From: Phycicoccus endophyticus
Lineage (GTDB): Bacteria > Actinomycetota > Actinomycetes > Actinomycetales > Dermatophilaceae
DNA length: 33,979 nt
Assembly (NCBI RefSeq): GCF_011326735.1
Contig: NZ_JAANCN010000020.1
Span: forward strand, 1-33,979
Direction: 5' to 3'
This document shows positions 8,403 through 16,283 of the stretch, in pieces; position 1 is the stretch's first letter, and every line of letters starts with the position of its first letter. The notes under the pieces are model-generated. The model searched no databases, was not told where the DNA came from, and saw nothing but the letters and a program-made list of their open reading frames with translations. A program made the position numbers and the translations under genes.

Positions 8403-8978
8403 TCAGTCCGGGAACTCGCCGCGCTTGACCATGACGACCGGCCGGCGGGCACGGCGCATCTGGAAGACCCGCATGACCGCGTAGCTCATGCTGCCGCGGG
8501 GCAGCGCGTCGGCGCCGAAGCGGGCAACGAGCCGCCGCTTGAGCCCGCGCCACATGAGCACGGTGTCGACGACGACGGCGATCACGGCCAGCCACGTGAG
8601 GTAGACGCTCGTGGTGAACACGGCCGTCGTCGGGACGAGGCTCAGGGCGAGGACGATGAGCATGACCGGCAGGAGGAACTCGCCGAGGTTGCGGCGGGCG
8701 TCGACGTAGTCGCGGATGTAGCGCCGCACCGGTCCGCGGTCGCGCGCGGGGTAGTGCGCCTCGTCCCCGGTCTCGAGGGCCCGGCGCAGCTGGGTGGCCT
8801 GGGCCCGGCGCTCGTCCCGGTCACGCGTGCGCGCCGCCTTGCGGTCGGTGACGACGAGCGGACGGCGGCGGGCCGCCTCCTGGTCGCGCCGCCGCGGGGT
8901 CGGCCGGTTCTTGGCACCCTCCCGCTCGGCGTGCGTCGCCGGGGCCGGGGCCTGCTCACTCTTGCTGCGTCCGAACAC
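8403..8978 (-). CDS. DUF3043 family membrane protein
   Basis: The protein has about 191 residues. The N-terminal ~85 are highly charged (FGRSKSEQAPAP..., RRRDQEAARRRPLVV, runs of Arg/Asp/Glu). Two adjacent membrane segments (about 95-140, LLPVMLIVLALSLVP and YLTWLAVIAVVVDTVLM) follow, then a basic cytoplasmic tail ending GEFPD. This is the layout of DUF3043, an actinobacterial family of unknown function. A longer start at GTG 8987 is possible. GTG 8978 is preferred because TACAGT lies seven bases before it and because family members typically begin with an FGR segment. It is divergently transcribed from the M20 peptidase gene. Confidence 0.82.
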   Translation of the reverse strand: MFGRSKSEQAPAPATHAEREGAKNRPTPRRRDQEAARRRPLVVTDRKAARTRDRDERRAQATQLRRALETGDEAHYPARDRGPVRRYIRDYVDARRNLGEFLLPVMLIVLALSLVPTTAVFTTSVYLTWLAVIAVVVDTVLMWRGLKRRLVARFGADALPRGSMSYAVMRVFQMRRARRPVVMVKRGEFPD

Positions 8979-8985
8979 GGACCCC

Positions 8986-8991
8986 ACTGTA
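8986..8991 (-). promoter_or_regulatory. -10 element for DUF3043 gene, leaderless
   Basis: Minus-strand TACAGT overlaps the upstream candidate GTG at 8987 and lies seven bases before GTG 8978. This rules out the longer start if the element is used. Confidence 0.6.
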
Positions 8992-9052
8992 GGTGCTGTC
9001 CCGGGCTCCCCCTGCCGCCGTGGGCCGGGGCCCCACGGCGCCCGCCGCTCGG

Positions 9053-9058
9053 TAGGGT
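9053..9058 (+). promoter_or_regulatory. -10 element for M20 peptidase, leaderless
   Basis: TAGGGT is followed by eight bases and GTG 9067; no Shine-Dalgarno sequence is seen. Confidence 0.55.
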
Positions 9059-9066
9059 CGGTCGTC

Positions 9067-10428
9067 GTGAGCGAGCTGTCGAGCGAGAAGCGGACGACCG
9101 ACCTGCGTGAGCGGATCCGCGGCCTGATGCCGCAGGTGCGCGCCGACCTCTACGCCCTGACGCGCATCCCGTCGGTCTCCCTCGACGCGTTCGACCCGGC
9201 GCACGTCGAGGCCAGCGCCGAGGCCACCGCGGCGCTGCTGCGTGCCGAGGGGCTCGAGGTCGAGATCGTCCGGGAGGGCGGGCGCCCCGCCGTCATCGGC
9301 CGGCGGCCCGGCCCGCCCGGGTCACGCACCGTCATGCTCTACGCCCACCACGACGTCCAGCCCCCGGGCGACGAGGCGCTGTGGGACAGCCCGCCGTTCG
9401 AGCCCACCGAGCGTGCCGGGCGGCTCTACGGGCGCGGAGCCGCCGACGACAAGGCCGGCGTCATGGCGCACGTCGCCGCCCTGCGGGCCCACGGCGACGC
9501 CCTGCCCGTCGGGGTGACCGTCTTCGTCGAGGGGGAGGAGGAGGTCGGCTCGGACTCGCTGCCGACCATCCTCGAGCGGCACGGCGAGAAGCTGCGCGCC
9601 GACGCCATCGTGCTCGCCGACTCCGGCAACTGGGACGTCGGGGAGCCGGCCCTGACGACGACGCTGCGCGGCAACGTCCGGGCCGTCATCACCGCCTCGA
9701 CGCTCGACCACGGCGTCCACTCCGGGATGTTCGGGGGCGTCGTCCCGGACGCGCTCATGGTCCTCGTGCGCCTGCTCGCCGCCCTCCACGACGACGAGGG
9801 CAACCTCGCGGTCCCCGGGCTGCGCGAGGGCGTGGCCGCCGACCTCGACTACGACGAGGCCCGGCTGCGGCGCGAGTCGGGGCTGCTCGACGGCGTCGAG
9901 CCGGTCGGCTCCGGCAGCCTGCTCACCCGGATGTGGACCAAGCCGTCGCTGACGACCATCGGCATCGACGCCCCGAGCGTCGCGACCTCCTCCAACACCC
10001 TCCTGCCCACGGCCGCCGCCAAGGTCTCGATGCGGATCGCGCCCGACGAGGACGACCTCGCGGCCTTCGAGCGGCTGCGGGAGCACGTGCTGGCCCACGT
10101 CCCCTGGGGGGCCCGGGTCGAGGTCGAGCTCGACGAGCGGGGCGCCGGGTTCGCCGCGGACGCCGAGGGGCCGGTCTACGACGAGGCGCGCGCCGCGTTC
10201 CACGACGCCTGGGGGGTGGCCCCGGTCGACATCGGCGTCGGCGGGTCCATCCCGTTCGTCGCCGCCTTCGCCGAGCGCTTCCCCGACGCGGCGATCCTCG
10301 TCACCGGTGTCGAGGACCCCGACACCCGGGCGCACGGCGCGAACGAGTCCCTGCACCTGGCGGAGTTCGAGCGGGTCTGCCTCGCCGAGGCCCTGCTCCT
10401 CGCGCGCCTGGGAGCGCTCCCCGCCTGA
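9067..10428 (+). CDS. M20 family metallopeptidase (dipeptidase)
   Basis: This 453-residue dizinc peptidase of the M20/carnosine-dipeptidase-like group probably hydrolyses dipeptides or similar short amides in the cytoplasm. Visible metal and catalytic motifs are YAHHDVQPPGDEALW (His95, Asp97), LYGRGAADDKAG (Asp127/Asp128) and VEGEEEVGS (about 154-162, with the catalytic and metal-binding glutamates). The dimerisation domain follows (HGVHSGMFGGVVPDAL), and the C-terminal half carries GGSIPFV and the late metal-site region GANESLHLAEFER. The frame is open well upstream, but GTG 9067 is chosen from the -10 position and from homologue length. No signal peptide is seen. The next gene starts 12 bases after the stop. 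Confidence 0.9.
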   Translation: MSELSSEKRTTDLRERIRGLMPQVRADLYALTRIPSVSLDAFDPAHVEASAEATAALLRAEGLEVEIVREGGRPAVIGRRPGPPGSRTVMLYAHHDVQPPGDEALWDSPPFEPTERAGRLYGRGAADDKAGVMAHVAALRAHGDALPVGVTVFVEGEEEVGSDSLPTILERHGEKLRADAIVLADSGNWDVGEPALTTTLRGNVRAVITASTLDHGVHSGMFGGVVPDALMVLVRLLAALHDDEGNLAVPGLREGVAADLDYDEARLRRESGLLDGVEPVGSGSLLTRMWTKPSLTTIGIDAPSVATSSNTLLPTAAAKVSMRIAPDEDDLAAFERLREHVLAHVPWGARVEVELDERGAGFAADAEGPVYDEARAAFHDAWGVAPVDIGVGGSIPFVAAFAERFPDAAILVTGVEDPDTRAHGANESLHLAEFERVCLAEALLLARLGALPA

Positions 10429-10434
10429 GAGGAT
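10429..10434 (+). promoter_or_regulatory. Possible -10 element for the GST-like gene
   Basis: GAGGAT lies six bases before ATG 10441, directly after the upstream stop. The overlapping GAGAGG could instead act as a weak ribosome-binding site on a two-gene mRNA, so this is less certain than the other elements. Confidence 0.35.
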
Positions 10435-10440
10435 GGCCCG

Positions 10441-11529
10441 ATGGCCCAGGGCAGCTACGTCGAGGACGACTACCAGCGCGACACCACCTACGTCGAGGAC
10501 CGCGTGACGCGCGAGGCCTCCGGCGAGCACGAGTGGCCGGTCGAGCCCGGGCGCTACCGGCTCGTCGTGGCCCGCGCCTGCCCGTGGGCCAACCGGGCGA
10601 TCATCGTCCGCCGGCTGCTCGGGCTCGAGGACGCCATCTCCATGGGCGTCTGCGGCCCGACCCACGACGAGGACAGCTGGACCTTCGACCTCGACGAGGA
10701 CGGGCTCGACCCGGTCCTGCGCATCCCACGGCTGAAGGACGCCTACGAGCGCCGATTCCCGGGCTACCCGCGCGGCATCACCGTGCCGGCGCTCGTCGAG
10801 GTCGCGACCGGGCGGCTCGTGACCAACGACTTCGCCCCGATGACCCTCGACTTGTCCACCCAGTGGCGCGAGCACCACCGCCCCGGCGCGCCGGACCTCT
10901 ACCCCCGGCCGCTGCGCGCCGAGATGGACGAGGTGATGCAGCGGGTCTACACCGAGGTGAACAACGGCGTCTACCGGTGTGGCTTCGCCGGCACCCAGAC
11001 CGCCTACGAGGAGGCCTACGGCCGGCTGTGGGCGACCCTGGACTGGTTGGAGGAACGGCTCGCGGACCGCCGCTACCTCATGGGCGAGACGGTGACCGAG
11101 GCCGACGTGCGGCTCTTCACGACCCTCGCGCGCTTCGACGCCGTCTACCACGGCCACTTCAAGTGCAACCGGCACAAGCTGTCCGAGATGCCGGTGCTGT
11201 GGGCCTACGCGCGCGACCTGTTCCAGACCCCCGGGTTCGGTGACACGATCGACTTCGCGCACGTCAAGCGGCACTACTACGAGGTCCACCGCGACATCAA
11301 CCCGACCGGCATCGTCCCCGTGGGGCCCGACCTCGCCGGCTGGGGTACCCCGCACGGGCGCGAGTCCCTCGGCGGCTCGGCCTTCGGCGACGGCACGCCC
11401 CCAGGTCCGCCGCCCCCGGGGGAGCGGGTCGACCCGGCGCACAACCCGCTCCTGGGTCCCGACGGGCTCGTCCGCCCCCCGGCCGCAGCACCCACGGACG
11501 GTTCGGCGAGCGCGCAGCCTCGCCGCTAG
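10441..11529 (+). CDS. Glutathionyl-hydroquinone reductase-like GST family protein
   Basis: This 362-residue protein resembles Xi-class GSTs / S-glutathionyl-hydroquinone reductases (YqjG, PcpF, ECM4). The thioredoxin-like domain has the catalytic Cys47 in RACPWANRAII. A GITVPALVEVATGRLVTND segment follows, and the helical C-terminal domain shows YTEVNNGVYRCGFAGTQTAYEEAY and GETVTEADVRLFTTLARFD, all family marks. The enzymes reduce glutathionyl-quinones. Actinobacteria usually make mycothiol and not glutathione, so a mycothiol adduct is the likelier substrate here; that is inference. The last ~60 residues are a Pro/Gly-rich tail (GTPPGPPPPGERVDP) absent from typical members. Its TAG stop forms the first bases of the SulP gene's -10 element. 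Confidence 0.88.
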   Translation: MAQGSYVEDDYQRDTTYVEDRVTREASGEHEWPVEPGRYRLVVARACPWANRAIIVRRLLGLEDAISMGVCGPTHDEDSWTFDLDEDGLDPVLRIPRLKDAYERRFPGYPRGITVPALVEVATGRLVTNDFAPMTLDLSTQWREHHRPGAPDLYPRPLRAEMDEVMQRVYTEVNNGVYRCGFAGTQTAYEEAYGRLWATLDWLEERLADRRYLMGETVTEADVRLFTTLARFDAVYHGHFKCNRHKLSEMPVLWAYARDLFQTPGFGDTIDFAHVKRHYYEVHRDINPTGIVPVGPDLAGWGTPHGRESLGGSAFGDGTPPGPPPPGERVDPAHNPLLGPDGLVRPPAAAPTDGSASAQPRR

Positions 11530-11532
11530 GGT
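11527..11532 (+). promoter_or_regulatory. -10 element for the SulP gene
   Basis: TAGGGT includes the stop codon TAG (11527-11529) of the preceding gene. Transcription would begin near 11539, leaving a leader of about 110 nt to GTG 11650, or about 48 nt to the upstream in-frame GTG 11587. Confidence 0.5.
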
Positions 11533-11649
11533 GGGTGGCCGCGCCGTGCCCCGGCCGGCGCCCCCTGACCTGTTCCGTCCTGCCCGGTGTCGTGCGGGGC
11601 CCGCCCCGGCCTGCCCGGGGCGTCCACCGCCGACCCCGGAGCCCCGCCC

Positions 11650-13182
11650 GTGTCCCGTCCTGCCCCCACCGCCGCCACCACCGAGCTGGCCCGCTTCCCG
11701 CACGAGGAGGCGACGACCTCCGTCCTGGCGGCCCTGCGCTCCCCGCGCCGGCTGCGCACCGAGGTGCTCGCCGGTCTCGTCGTCGCCCTGGCCCTGATCC
11801 CCGAGGCGATCTCGTTCTCGGTCATCGCCGGGGTCGACCCCCGCGTCGGGCTGTTCGCGTCGTTCACGATGGCGGTCTCGATCGCGGTCCTCGGCGGCCG
11901 GCCGGCGATGATCTCGGCCGCCACCGGCGCGGTCGCCCTCGTCGTCGCCCCCGTGGTGCGCGAGCACGGGCTGGACTACCTGCTCGCCACGGTGGTCCTC
12001 GGGGGCCTCATCCAGGTCCTCCTCGCCCTGCTCGGCGTCGCCCGGCTCATGCGCTTCGTCCCGCGATCGGTCATGGTCGGCTTCGTCAACTCCCTGGCCG
12101 TCCTCATCTTCCTCGCCCAGCTGCCGCACCTGACCGGCGTGCCGTGGGCGGTGTACCCGCTCGTGGCCGCCGCGCTCGCCGTCATCGTGCTCCTGCCCCG
12201 GGTGACGACCGCCGTCCCGGCGCCGCTCGTCGCGATCGTCGGGCTGACCGCGCTCACCGTCGCGGCGGTACTGGCCGTGCCGACCGTCGGCGACGAGGGC
12301 GCGCTGCCGCACACCCTGCCGGGCCTGGCGCTGCCCGACGTGCCGCCGACCCTGGAGACCCTGCGCACCATCGCCCCCTACGCCCTGGGCATGGCCCTCG
12401 TCGGGCTCATGGAGTCGCTCATGACGGCGACCCTCGTCGACGAGATCACCGACACCCACTCGAGCAAGACCCGCGAGTCGTGGGGGCAGGGCGTCGCGAA
12501 CGTCGTCACCGGGCTCTTCGGCGGGATGGGCGGCTGCGCCATGATCGGCCAGACGATGATCAACGTGCGCTCCTCGGGGGCGCGCACCCGCATCTCGACC
12601 TTCCTCGCCGGGGTCTTCCTCCTCGTCCTCGTCGTCGTGCTCGGCGACGTCGTCGCGCTCATCCCGATGGCCGCGCTCGTGGCCGTCATGGTCATGGTCT
12701 CGGTCGGCACGTTCGACTGGCACAGCATCCGGCCCGCGACGCTGCGGCGGATGCCGCGCAGCGAGACCGGCGTCATGCTCGTCACCGTCGCGGTCGTCGT
12801 GGCCACCCGCAACCTCGCGATCGGCGTCGTCGTCGGGGTGCTCGCCGCGAGCGTGCTCTTCGCCCGCCGGGTCGCCCACCTCACGCGGGTGCGCGAGGTG
12901 CCGACCGACGCGGAGGGCACGAAGGTGTACGCCGTCGAGGGCGAGCTGTTCTTCGCCTCGAGCAACGACCTCGTGACCCAGTTCGACTACGTCGGCGACC
13001 CCGAGCGCGTCGTCGTCGACCTCACCGCCGCGCGGGTCTGGGACGCCTCGAGCGTCGCCGCGCTCGACGCGGTGACGCACCGGTACGCGACCAAGGGCAA
13101 GCGGGTCGAGGTCGTCGGCCTCGAGGGGCACAGCCGCGAGCGGCACGAGCGCCTCGCGGGCCACCTCACCGGCGCCTCCTGA
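11650..13182 (+). CDS. SulP family inorganic anion transporter with STAS domain
   Basis: This 510-residue inner-membrane permease is of the SulP type (sulfate, bicarbonate or dicarboxylate). The N-terminal signature is GLVVALALIPEAISFSVIAGVDPRVGL, followed by GGRPAMISAATGAVALVVAP. About ten or more hydrophobic segments run to near residue 410, with FGGMGGCAMIGQTMIN and VVALIPMAALVAVMVMVSVG typical of the family. The last ~100 residues form a STAS domain (VYAVEGELFFASSND and VVVDLTAARVWDASSVAALDAV). GTG 11650 has GGAG eight bases upstream. GTG 11587 would add 21 non-conserved residues. The substrate cannot be read from sequence. A large perfect hairpin lies just after the stop. Confidence 0.9.
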   Translation: MSRPAPTAATTELARFPHEEATTSVLAALRSPRRLRTEVLAGLVVALALIPEAISFSVIAGVDPRVGLFASFTMAVSIAVLGGRPAMISAATGAVALVVAPVVREHGLDYLLATVVLGGLIQVLLALLGVARLMRFVPRSVMVGFVNSLAVLIFLAQLPHLTGVPWAVYPLVAAALAVIVLLPRVTTAVPAPLVAIVGLTALTVAAVLAVPTVGDEGALPHTLPGLALPDVPPTLETLRTIAPYALGMALVGLMESLMTATLVDEITDTHSSKTRESWGQGVANVVTGLFGGMGGCAMIGQTMINVRSSGARTRISTFLAGVFLLVLVVVLGDVVALIPMAALVAVMVMVSVGTFDWHSIRPATLRRMPRSETGVMLVTVAVVVATRNLAIGVVVGVLAASVLFARRVAHLTRVREVPTDAEGTKVYAVEGELFFASSNDLVTQFDYVGDPERVVVDLTAARVWDASSVAALDAVTHRYATKGKRVEVVGLEGHSRERHERLAGHLTGAS

Positions 13183-13234
13183 CGCCTCGAGTGCGCAGGC
13201 GGTCGCCCCGGCGACCGCCTGCGCACTCGAGGCG
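13183..13234. terminator. 52-bp near-perfect palindrome, probable bidirectional terminator
   Basis: Arms 13183-13207 and 13210-13234 are exact reverse complements (25 bp) around a central CC. The hairpin begins one base after the SulP stop and ends six bases before the nadA stop, the expected place for a terminator serving both convergent genes. There is no T-tract on either side, which is common in Actinobacteria. A related copy occurs at 31621-31670. Confidence 0.75.
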
Positions 13235-13240
13235 GGTCGG

Positions 13241-14437
13241 TCAGTCCTTGGCGGTGCGGCCCGGGAGGGCGAGCATCCGGTCCAGCGCCACCCGGGCCGA
13301 GAGGGCGGTGTCCGGGTCGACCCGGACCGGGTTGACCACCCGGCCCTCGAGAAGGGACTCCAGGGCCCAGACGAGATGGGGCAGGTCGATGCGGTTCATC
13401 GTCGAGCAGTAGCACACGTTCTTCTCGAGGAAGACGATGCGCTGCTGCGGGAACTGCGCGGCCAGCCGGCGGACGAGGTTGAGCTCGGTGCCGACGGCCC
13501 ACGCCGTCCCGGGGGGAGCTGCCGCGATGGTCGCGATGATCCGCTCGGTCGACCCGACCTCGTCGGCCTGCTCGACGACCTCGTGGCGGCACTCGGGGTG
13601 GACGATGACCCGCACGTCCGGGATCTCGCGCCGGGCGGCCTGGACCGCCTCGAGCGAGAAGCGCCCGTGGACCGAGCAGTGCCCGCGCCAGAGGATCATC
13701 GTCGCCGCGCGCAGCTGCTCGGGGGTCAGCCCGCCCATCGGCCGGTGCGGGTCCCACACGACGCAGTCGCCGAGCGCGCCCCCGAGGTCGCGCACGTACG
13801 TGTTGCGGCCGAGGTGCTGGTCGGGCAGGAAGAGCACCTTGCCTCCCGCGCCGGCCTGCTCGAGCGCCCAGGTGAGCGCCGTGCTCGCGTTCGAGGAGGT
13901 GCACACGGTGCCGCCGTGCCGGCCGGTGAAGGCCTTGATGGCGGCCGAGGAGTTCATGTACGTCACCGGGACGGTGCTCCCGGCGACCCCCGCCGCGGCG
14001 AGGTCCTCCCAGCAGTCCTCGACCTGGTCGATGGCGGCCATGTCGGCCATCGAGCACCCCGCGGCGAGGTCGGGCAGGACGACCGTCTGGTCCGGCCCGG
14101 TGAGGATGTCGGCCGACTCGGCCATGAAGTGCACGCCGCAGAAGACGACGTACTCGGCCTGCGGGCGTGCGGCGGCGTCCCGGGCGAGCTTGAAGGAGTC
14201 GCCGGTGACGTCGGCGAACTCGATGACCTCGTCGCGCTGGTAGTGGTGGCCGAGGACGAAGACCCGCTCGCCGAGCGCCTCCTTGGCCGCCCGGGCGCGC
14301 TGCACGAGCCGCGGGTCGGAGGGGGCGGGCAGCTCACCGGGACACTCCACCCCCCGCTCGCTCGCCAGCTCGCGCCCGTGGCCGAGCAGCAGCAGCGGGA
14401 CGGGGGCGGGCCGTGGCGTGTCCGTCGAGGTCGTCAC
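13241..14437 (-). CDS. nadA: Quinolinate synthase A
   Basis: NadA condenses iminoaspartate with dihydroxyacetone phosphate to quinolinate in de novo NAD synthesis, using a [4Fe-4S] cluster. The protein has 398 residues from GTG 14437. Family motifs are VFVLGHHYQRDEVIEFAD, GDSFKLARDAA, VVFCGVHFMAESADIL (Cys100), CTSSNAS, FLPDQHLGRNT, ILWRGHCSVHGRF (Cys254), HPECRHEV and EKNVCYCSTMNRI (Cys342/Cys344). By comparison with B. subtilis NadA, Cys100, Cys254 and Cys344 are the probable cluster ligands. The frame is open far upstream, but TACGAT six bases before GTG 14437 and homology decide the start. nadB and nadC are not in the window. It diverges from the glycerate kinase gene. Confidence 0.94.
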   Translation of the reverse strand: MTTSTDTPRPAPVPLLLLGHGRELASERGVECPGELPAPSDPRLVQRARAAKEALGERVFVLGHHYQRDEVIEFADVTGDSFKLARDAAARPQAEYVVFCGVHFMAESADILTGPDQTVVLPDLAAGCSMADMAAIDQVEDCWEDLAAAGVAGSTVPVTYMNSSAAIKAFTGRHGGTVCTSSNASTALTWALEQAGAGGKVLFLPDQHLGRNTYVRDLGGALGDCVVWDPHRPMGGLTPEQLRAATMILWRGHCSVHGRFSLEAVQAARREIPDVRVIVHPECRHEVVEQADEVGSTERIIATIAAAPPGTAWAVGTELNLVRRLAAQFPQQRIVFLEKNVCYCSTMNRIDLPHLVWALESLLEGRVVNPVRVDPDTALSARVALDRMLALPGRTAKD

Positions 14438-14443
14438 CCTCCG

Positions 14444-14449
14444 ATCGTA
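14444..14449 (-). promoter_or_regulatory. -10 element for nadA, leaderless
   Basis: Minus-strand TACGAT is followed by six bases (CGGAGG) and GTG 14437. The spacer looks like a Shine-Dalgarno sequence but is too close to the start to work as one. Confidence 0.6.
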
Positions 14450-14509
14450 GGGCCGGCGCGCCCGCGGGGCCCGGACCGTCCGAGCAGCGACCCCCGCCCC
14501 GCGCCCCGA

Positions 14510-14515
14510 TACGCT
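14510..14515 (+). promoter_or_regulatory. -10 element for glycerate kinase, leaderless
   Basis: TACGCT is followed by seven bases and GTG 14523. Confidence 0.58.
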
Positions 14516-14522
14516 CACTGCC

Positions 14523-15689
14523 GTGCGTGTGCTCATCGCCCCCGACGCCTTCGGCGACACCCTGGGCCCGGTCCAGACGGCGTCGGCGCTCGCCGAGGGC
14601 TGGGGCGAGGGGGCGCCGCACGACCAGCTGCGCCTGCTCCCGCTCTCCGACGGTGGGCCGGGCTTCCTCGACGTGCTCGAGCGCGCCCTCGGGGGCACGG
14701 TCGTCGCGACGACCGTGAGCGACCCGCTGGGGAGGGAGGTGCCCGCGGCGGTGCTCGTCGTCGAGGAGGAGGGCCGCCGCACCGCGTACGTCGAGGCCGC
14801 CCAGGCCGCCGGCCTGCACCTGCTCTCCGCCGACGAGCGCGACCCCGGGCTGACGAGCACCTGGGGGGTCGGCCAGCTGCTCGAGGCCGCCCTCGCCGAG
14901 GGCGCGGAGCGGGTCGTCGTCGGGCTCGGTGGCGGCTCGACCAACGACGCGGGAGCGGGCCTGCTCGCCGCCCTCGGTGCCGGGCCGCCGGCAGCCCTCG
15001 CCCGGGGCGGGCTGGCGCTGCGGGACGCGGCCCCGGACGCGCTCGCCGGTGCCGGGGCCGTCCTGGACCGGCTCGCCGGGGTCGAGCTCGTCATCGCCAC
15101 CGACGACACGACGCCGCTGCTCGGCCTCTCCGGCACGAGCGCGGCGAGCGCGCCGGGCAAGGGGGCCTCGGCCGAGCAGGCCCAGGAGCTGGAGTCCGCC
15201 CTGGGGCACTTCACCGAGATCCTCCACCGCGTCCTGCCTACGCGGCCGCTCGACCTGGCCACCGGTGCGCCGCGGCGCCTGGACCGCGAGCCCGGCGCGG
15301 GGGCCTGCGGCGGGCTCGGCTACGCCCTCCTGCTCCTCGGGGCCCGCCAGGTGGGCGGTGTGGCGGAGGTGCTGCGGGTCACCGGCTTCGACGTGCTCGC
15401 TGCCGGCAGCGACCTCGTGGTCACCGCCACCGGGCGGCTGGACTGGGCCACGCTGCGCGGCTCGGTGGTCTCCGGGGTCGCCGAGTCGACCCTCGCCACC
15501 GGGCGGCCGTGCGTCGCGGTCGCCGGGGAGGTCCTCGTCGGCCGGCGCGAGACGATGTCGCTGGGCCTGGCGGGCTGCTACGCGGTCGCGGACCATCCGC
15601 GGGAGGTCGAGGCGCTGGTCGCCGACCCCGTGGGGACGCTGGCCGGCCGGGTCGCGCGGGTCGCCCGGACCTGGTCGCCGGCGCGCTGA
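14523..15689 (+). CDS. Glycerate kinase (GlxK/GarK family)
   Basis: This 388-residue ATP-dependent kinase phosphorylates D-glycerate, linking it to glycolysis. Family marks are the N-terminal VRVLIAPDAFGDTLGPVQTASALAEG, PLSDGGPGFLDVL, TSTWGVGQLLEAAL, VVVGLGGGSTNDAGAGLLAALG (about 137-158) and GAGACGGLGYALL near residue 258. The usual KDS-type motif after APDAF reads GDT here, a change from the canonical PDSFKGS pattern, so substrate use may differ. A homologue sits beside the ErpA-like gene in M. tuberculosis (Rv2205c, from memory). The GTG start is leaderless by the position of TACGCT. It is followed on the same strand by erpA, which has its own promoter. Confidence 0.88.
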   Translation: MRVLIAPDAFGDTLGPVQTASALAEGWGEGAPHDQLRLLPLSDGGPGFLDVLERALGGTVVATTVSDPLGREVPAAVLVVEEEGRRTAYVEAAQAAGLHLLSADERDPGLTSTWGVGQLLEAALAEGAERVVVGLGGGSTNDAGAGLLAALGAGPPAALARGGLALRDAAPDALAGAGAVLDRLAGVELVIATDDTTPLLGLSGTSAASAPGKGASAEQAQELESALGHFTEILHRVLPTRPLDLATGAPRRLDREPGAGACGGLGYALLLLGARQVGGVAEVLRVTGFDVLAAGSDLVVTATGRLDWATLRGSVVSGVAESTLATGRPCVAVAGEVLVGRRETMSLGLAGCYAVADHPREVEALVADPVGTLAGRVARVARTWSPAR

Positions 15690-15733
15690 GCGGTCCGGAC
15701 GGGGCGCGGGCCCCGGCGGAGGGTGGCGGCACG

Positions 15734-15739
15734 TACAGT
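15734..15739 (+). promoter_or_regulatory. -10 element for erpA
   Basis: TACAGT lies 96 bases before the erpA ATG, giving a leader of about 88 nt. This is one of the few leadered units in the window. Confidence 0.5.
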
Positions 15740-15769
15740 GGACGGCGTCCGGGAACACGCGGGCGGCGC

Positions 15770-15787
15770 CACGGGTTCACCCCCGTG
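15770..15787 (+). promoter_or_regulatory. Hairpin in the erpA 5' leader
   Basis: CACGGG (15770-15775) pairs exactly with CCCGTG (15782-15787) over a six-base loop inside the predicted leader, well upstream of the GAGGAG ribosome-binding site. A regulatory role is conceivable but not shown. Confidence 0.3.
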
Positions 15788-15834
15788 ACGGGCCGACCGG
15801 CCACCGCCACCGACAGCGACGAGGAGTCCTGCCC

Positions 15835-16206
15835 ATGAGCGACCAGCTCCAGACCACCGAGGCCGCCCCCGAGGCCGCGACGCACGGCGTCGTCCTCACC
15901 GACGTGGCCGCCTCGAAGGTGTCCTCCCTGCTCGAGCAGGAGGGTCGCGACGACCTGCGGCTGCGCGTCGGGGTCCAGCCCGGCGGCTGCTCCGGCCTGA
16001 TCTACCAGCTCTACTTCGACGAGCGCACCCTCGACGGTGACCTCGTGCGCGACTTCTCCGGCGTCGAGGTCGTCGTCGACCGGATGAGCGCGCCGTACCT
16101 CGACGGGGCGACCATCGACTTCTCGGACACCATCGAGAAGCAGGGCTTCACCATCGACAACCCCAACGCGGGCAGCTCGTGCGCCTGCGGCGACAGCTTC
16201 AGCTGA
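15835..16206 (+). CDS. erpA: Iron-sulfur cluster insertion protein ErpA (A-type carrier)
   Basis: This 123-residue A-type carrier receives Fe-S clusters from the assembly machinery and delivers them to apoproteins in the cytoplasm. The three conserved ligands are Cys52 (QPGGCSGLIYQLYFDE) and Cys116/Cys118 (GSSCACGDSFS); spacing and length match the HesB/IscA/ErpA family. The ATG has GAGGAG at good spacing. Nearby clients could include NadA (4Fe-4S) and the Rieske protein QcrA (2Fe-2S); this is inference. A GC-rich hairpin follows the stop. Confidence 0.93.
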   Translation: MSDQLQTTEAAPEAATHGVVLTDVAASKVSSLLEQEGRDDLRLRVGVQPGGCSGLIYQLYFDERTLDGDLVRDFSGVEVVVDRMSAPYLDGATIDFSDTIEKQGFTIDNPNAGSSCACGDSFS

Positions 16207-16218
16207 GCACCCCCGGGC

Positions 16219-16250
16219 GGGCCCGGACCACACGACGTGGGTCCGGGCCC
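16219..16250 (+). terminator. Hairpin after erpA
   Basis: GGGCCCGGACC (16219-16229) and GGTCCGGGCCC (16240-16250) form an exact 11-bp stem with a ten-base loop, 12 bases after the erpA stop and before the next gene's -10 element. No T-tract follows. Confidence 0.65.
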
Positions 16251-16271
16251 GTCGGCATGTCCACGGACGGG

Positions 16272-16277
16272 TAGGTT
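16272..16277 (+). promoter_or_regulatory. -10 element for PfkB kinase gene, leaderless
   Basis: TAGGTT is followed by six bases and GTG 16284, right after the erpA terminator hairpin. Confidence 0.58.
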
Positions 16278-16283
16278 CGGGGC

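Noticed and set aside
9322-13164. A 1280-codon open frame on the minus strand opposite the M20, GST-like and SulP genes
   Set aside because: The opposite strand encodes three recognisable proteins with correct codon use; the long frame has repetitive His/Asp/Gly/Arg composition and no motif.
13241-15262. N-terminal extension of NadA to 673 residues
   Set aside because: The extra segment is antisense to the glycerate kinase gene and is Ser/Arg/Ala noise; a -10 box and homology set the start at 14437.
16207-16283. A small RNA or tRNA between erpA and the PfkB kinase gene
   Set aside because: The only structure is an 11-bp hairpin that fits a terminator; no cloverleaf or conserved T-loop sequence is present.
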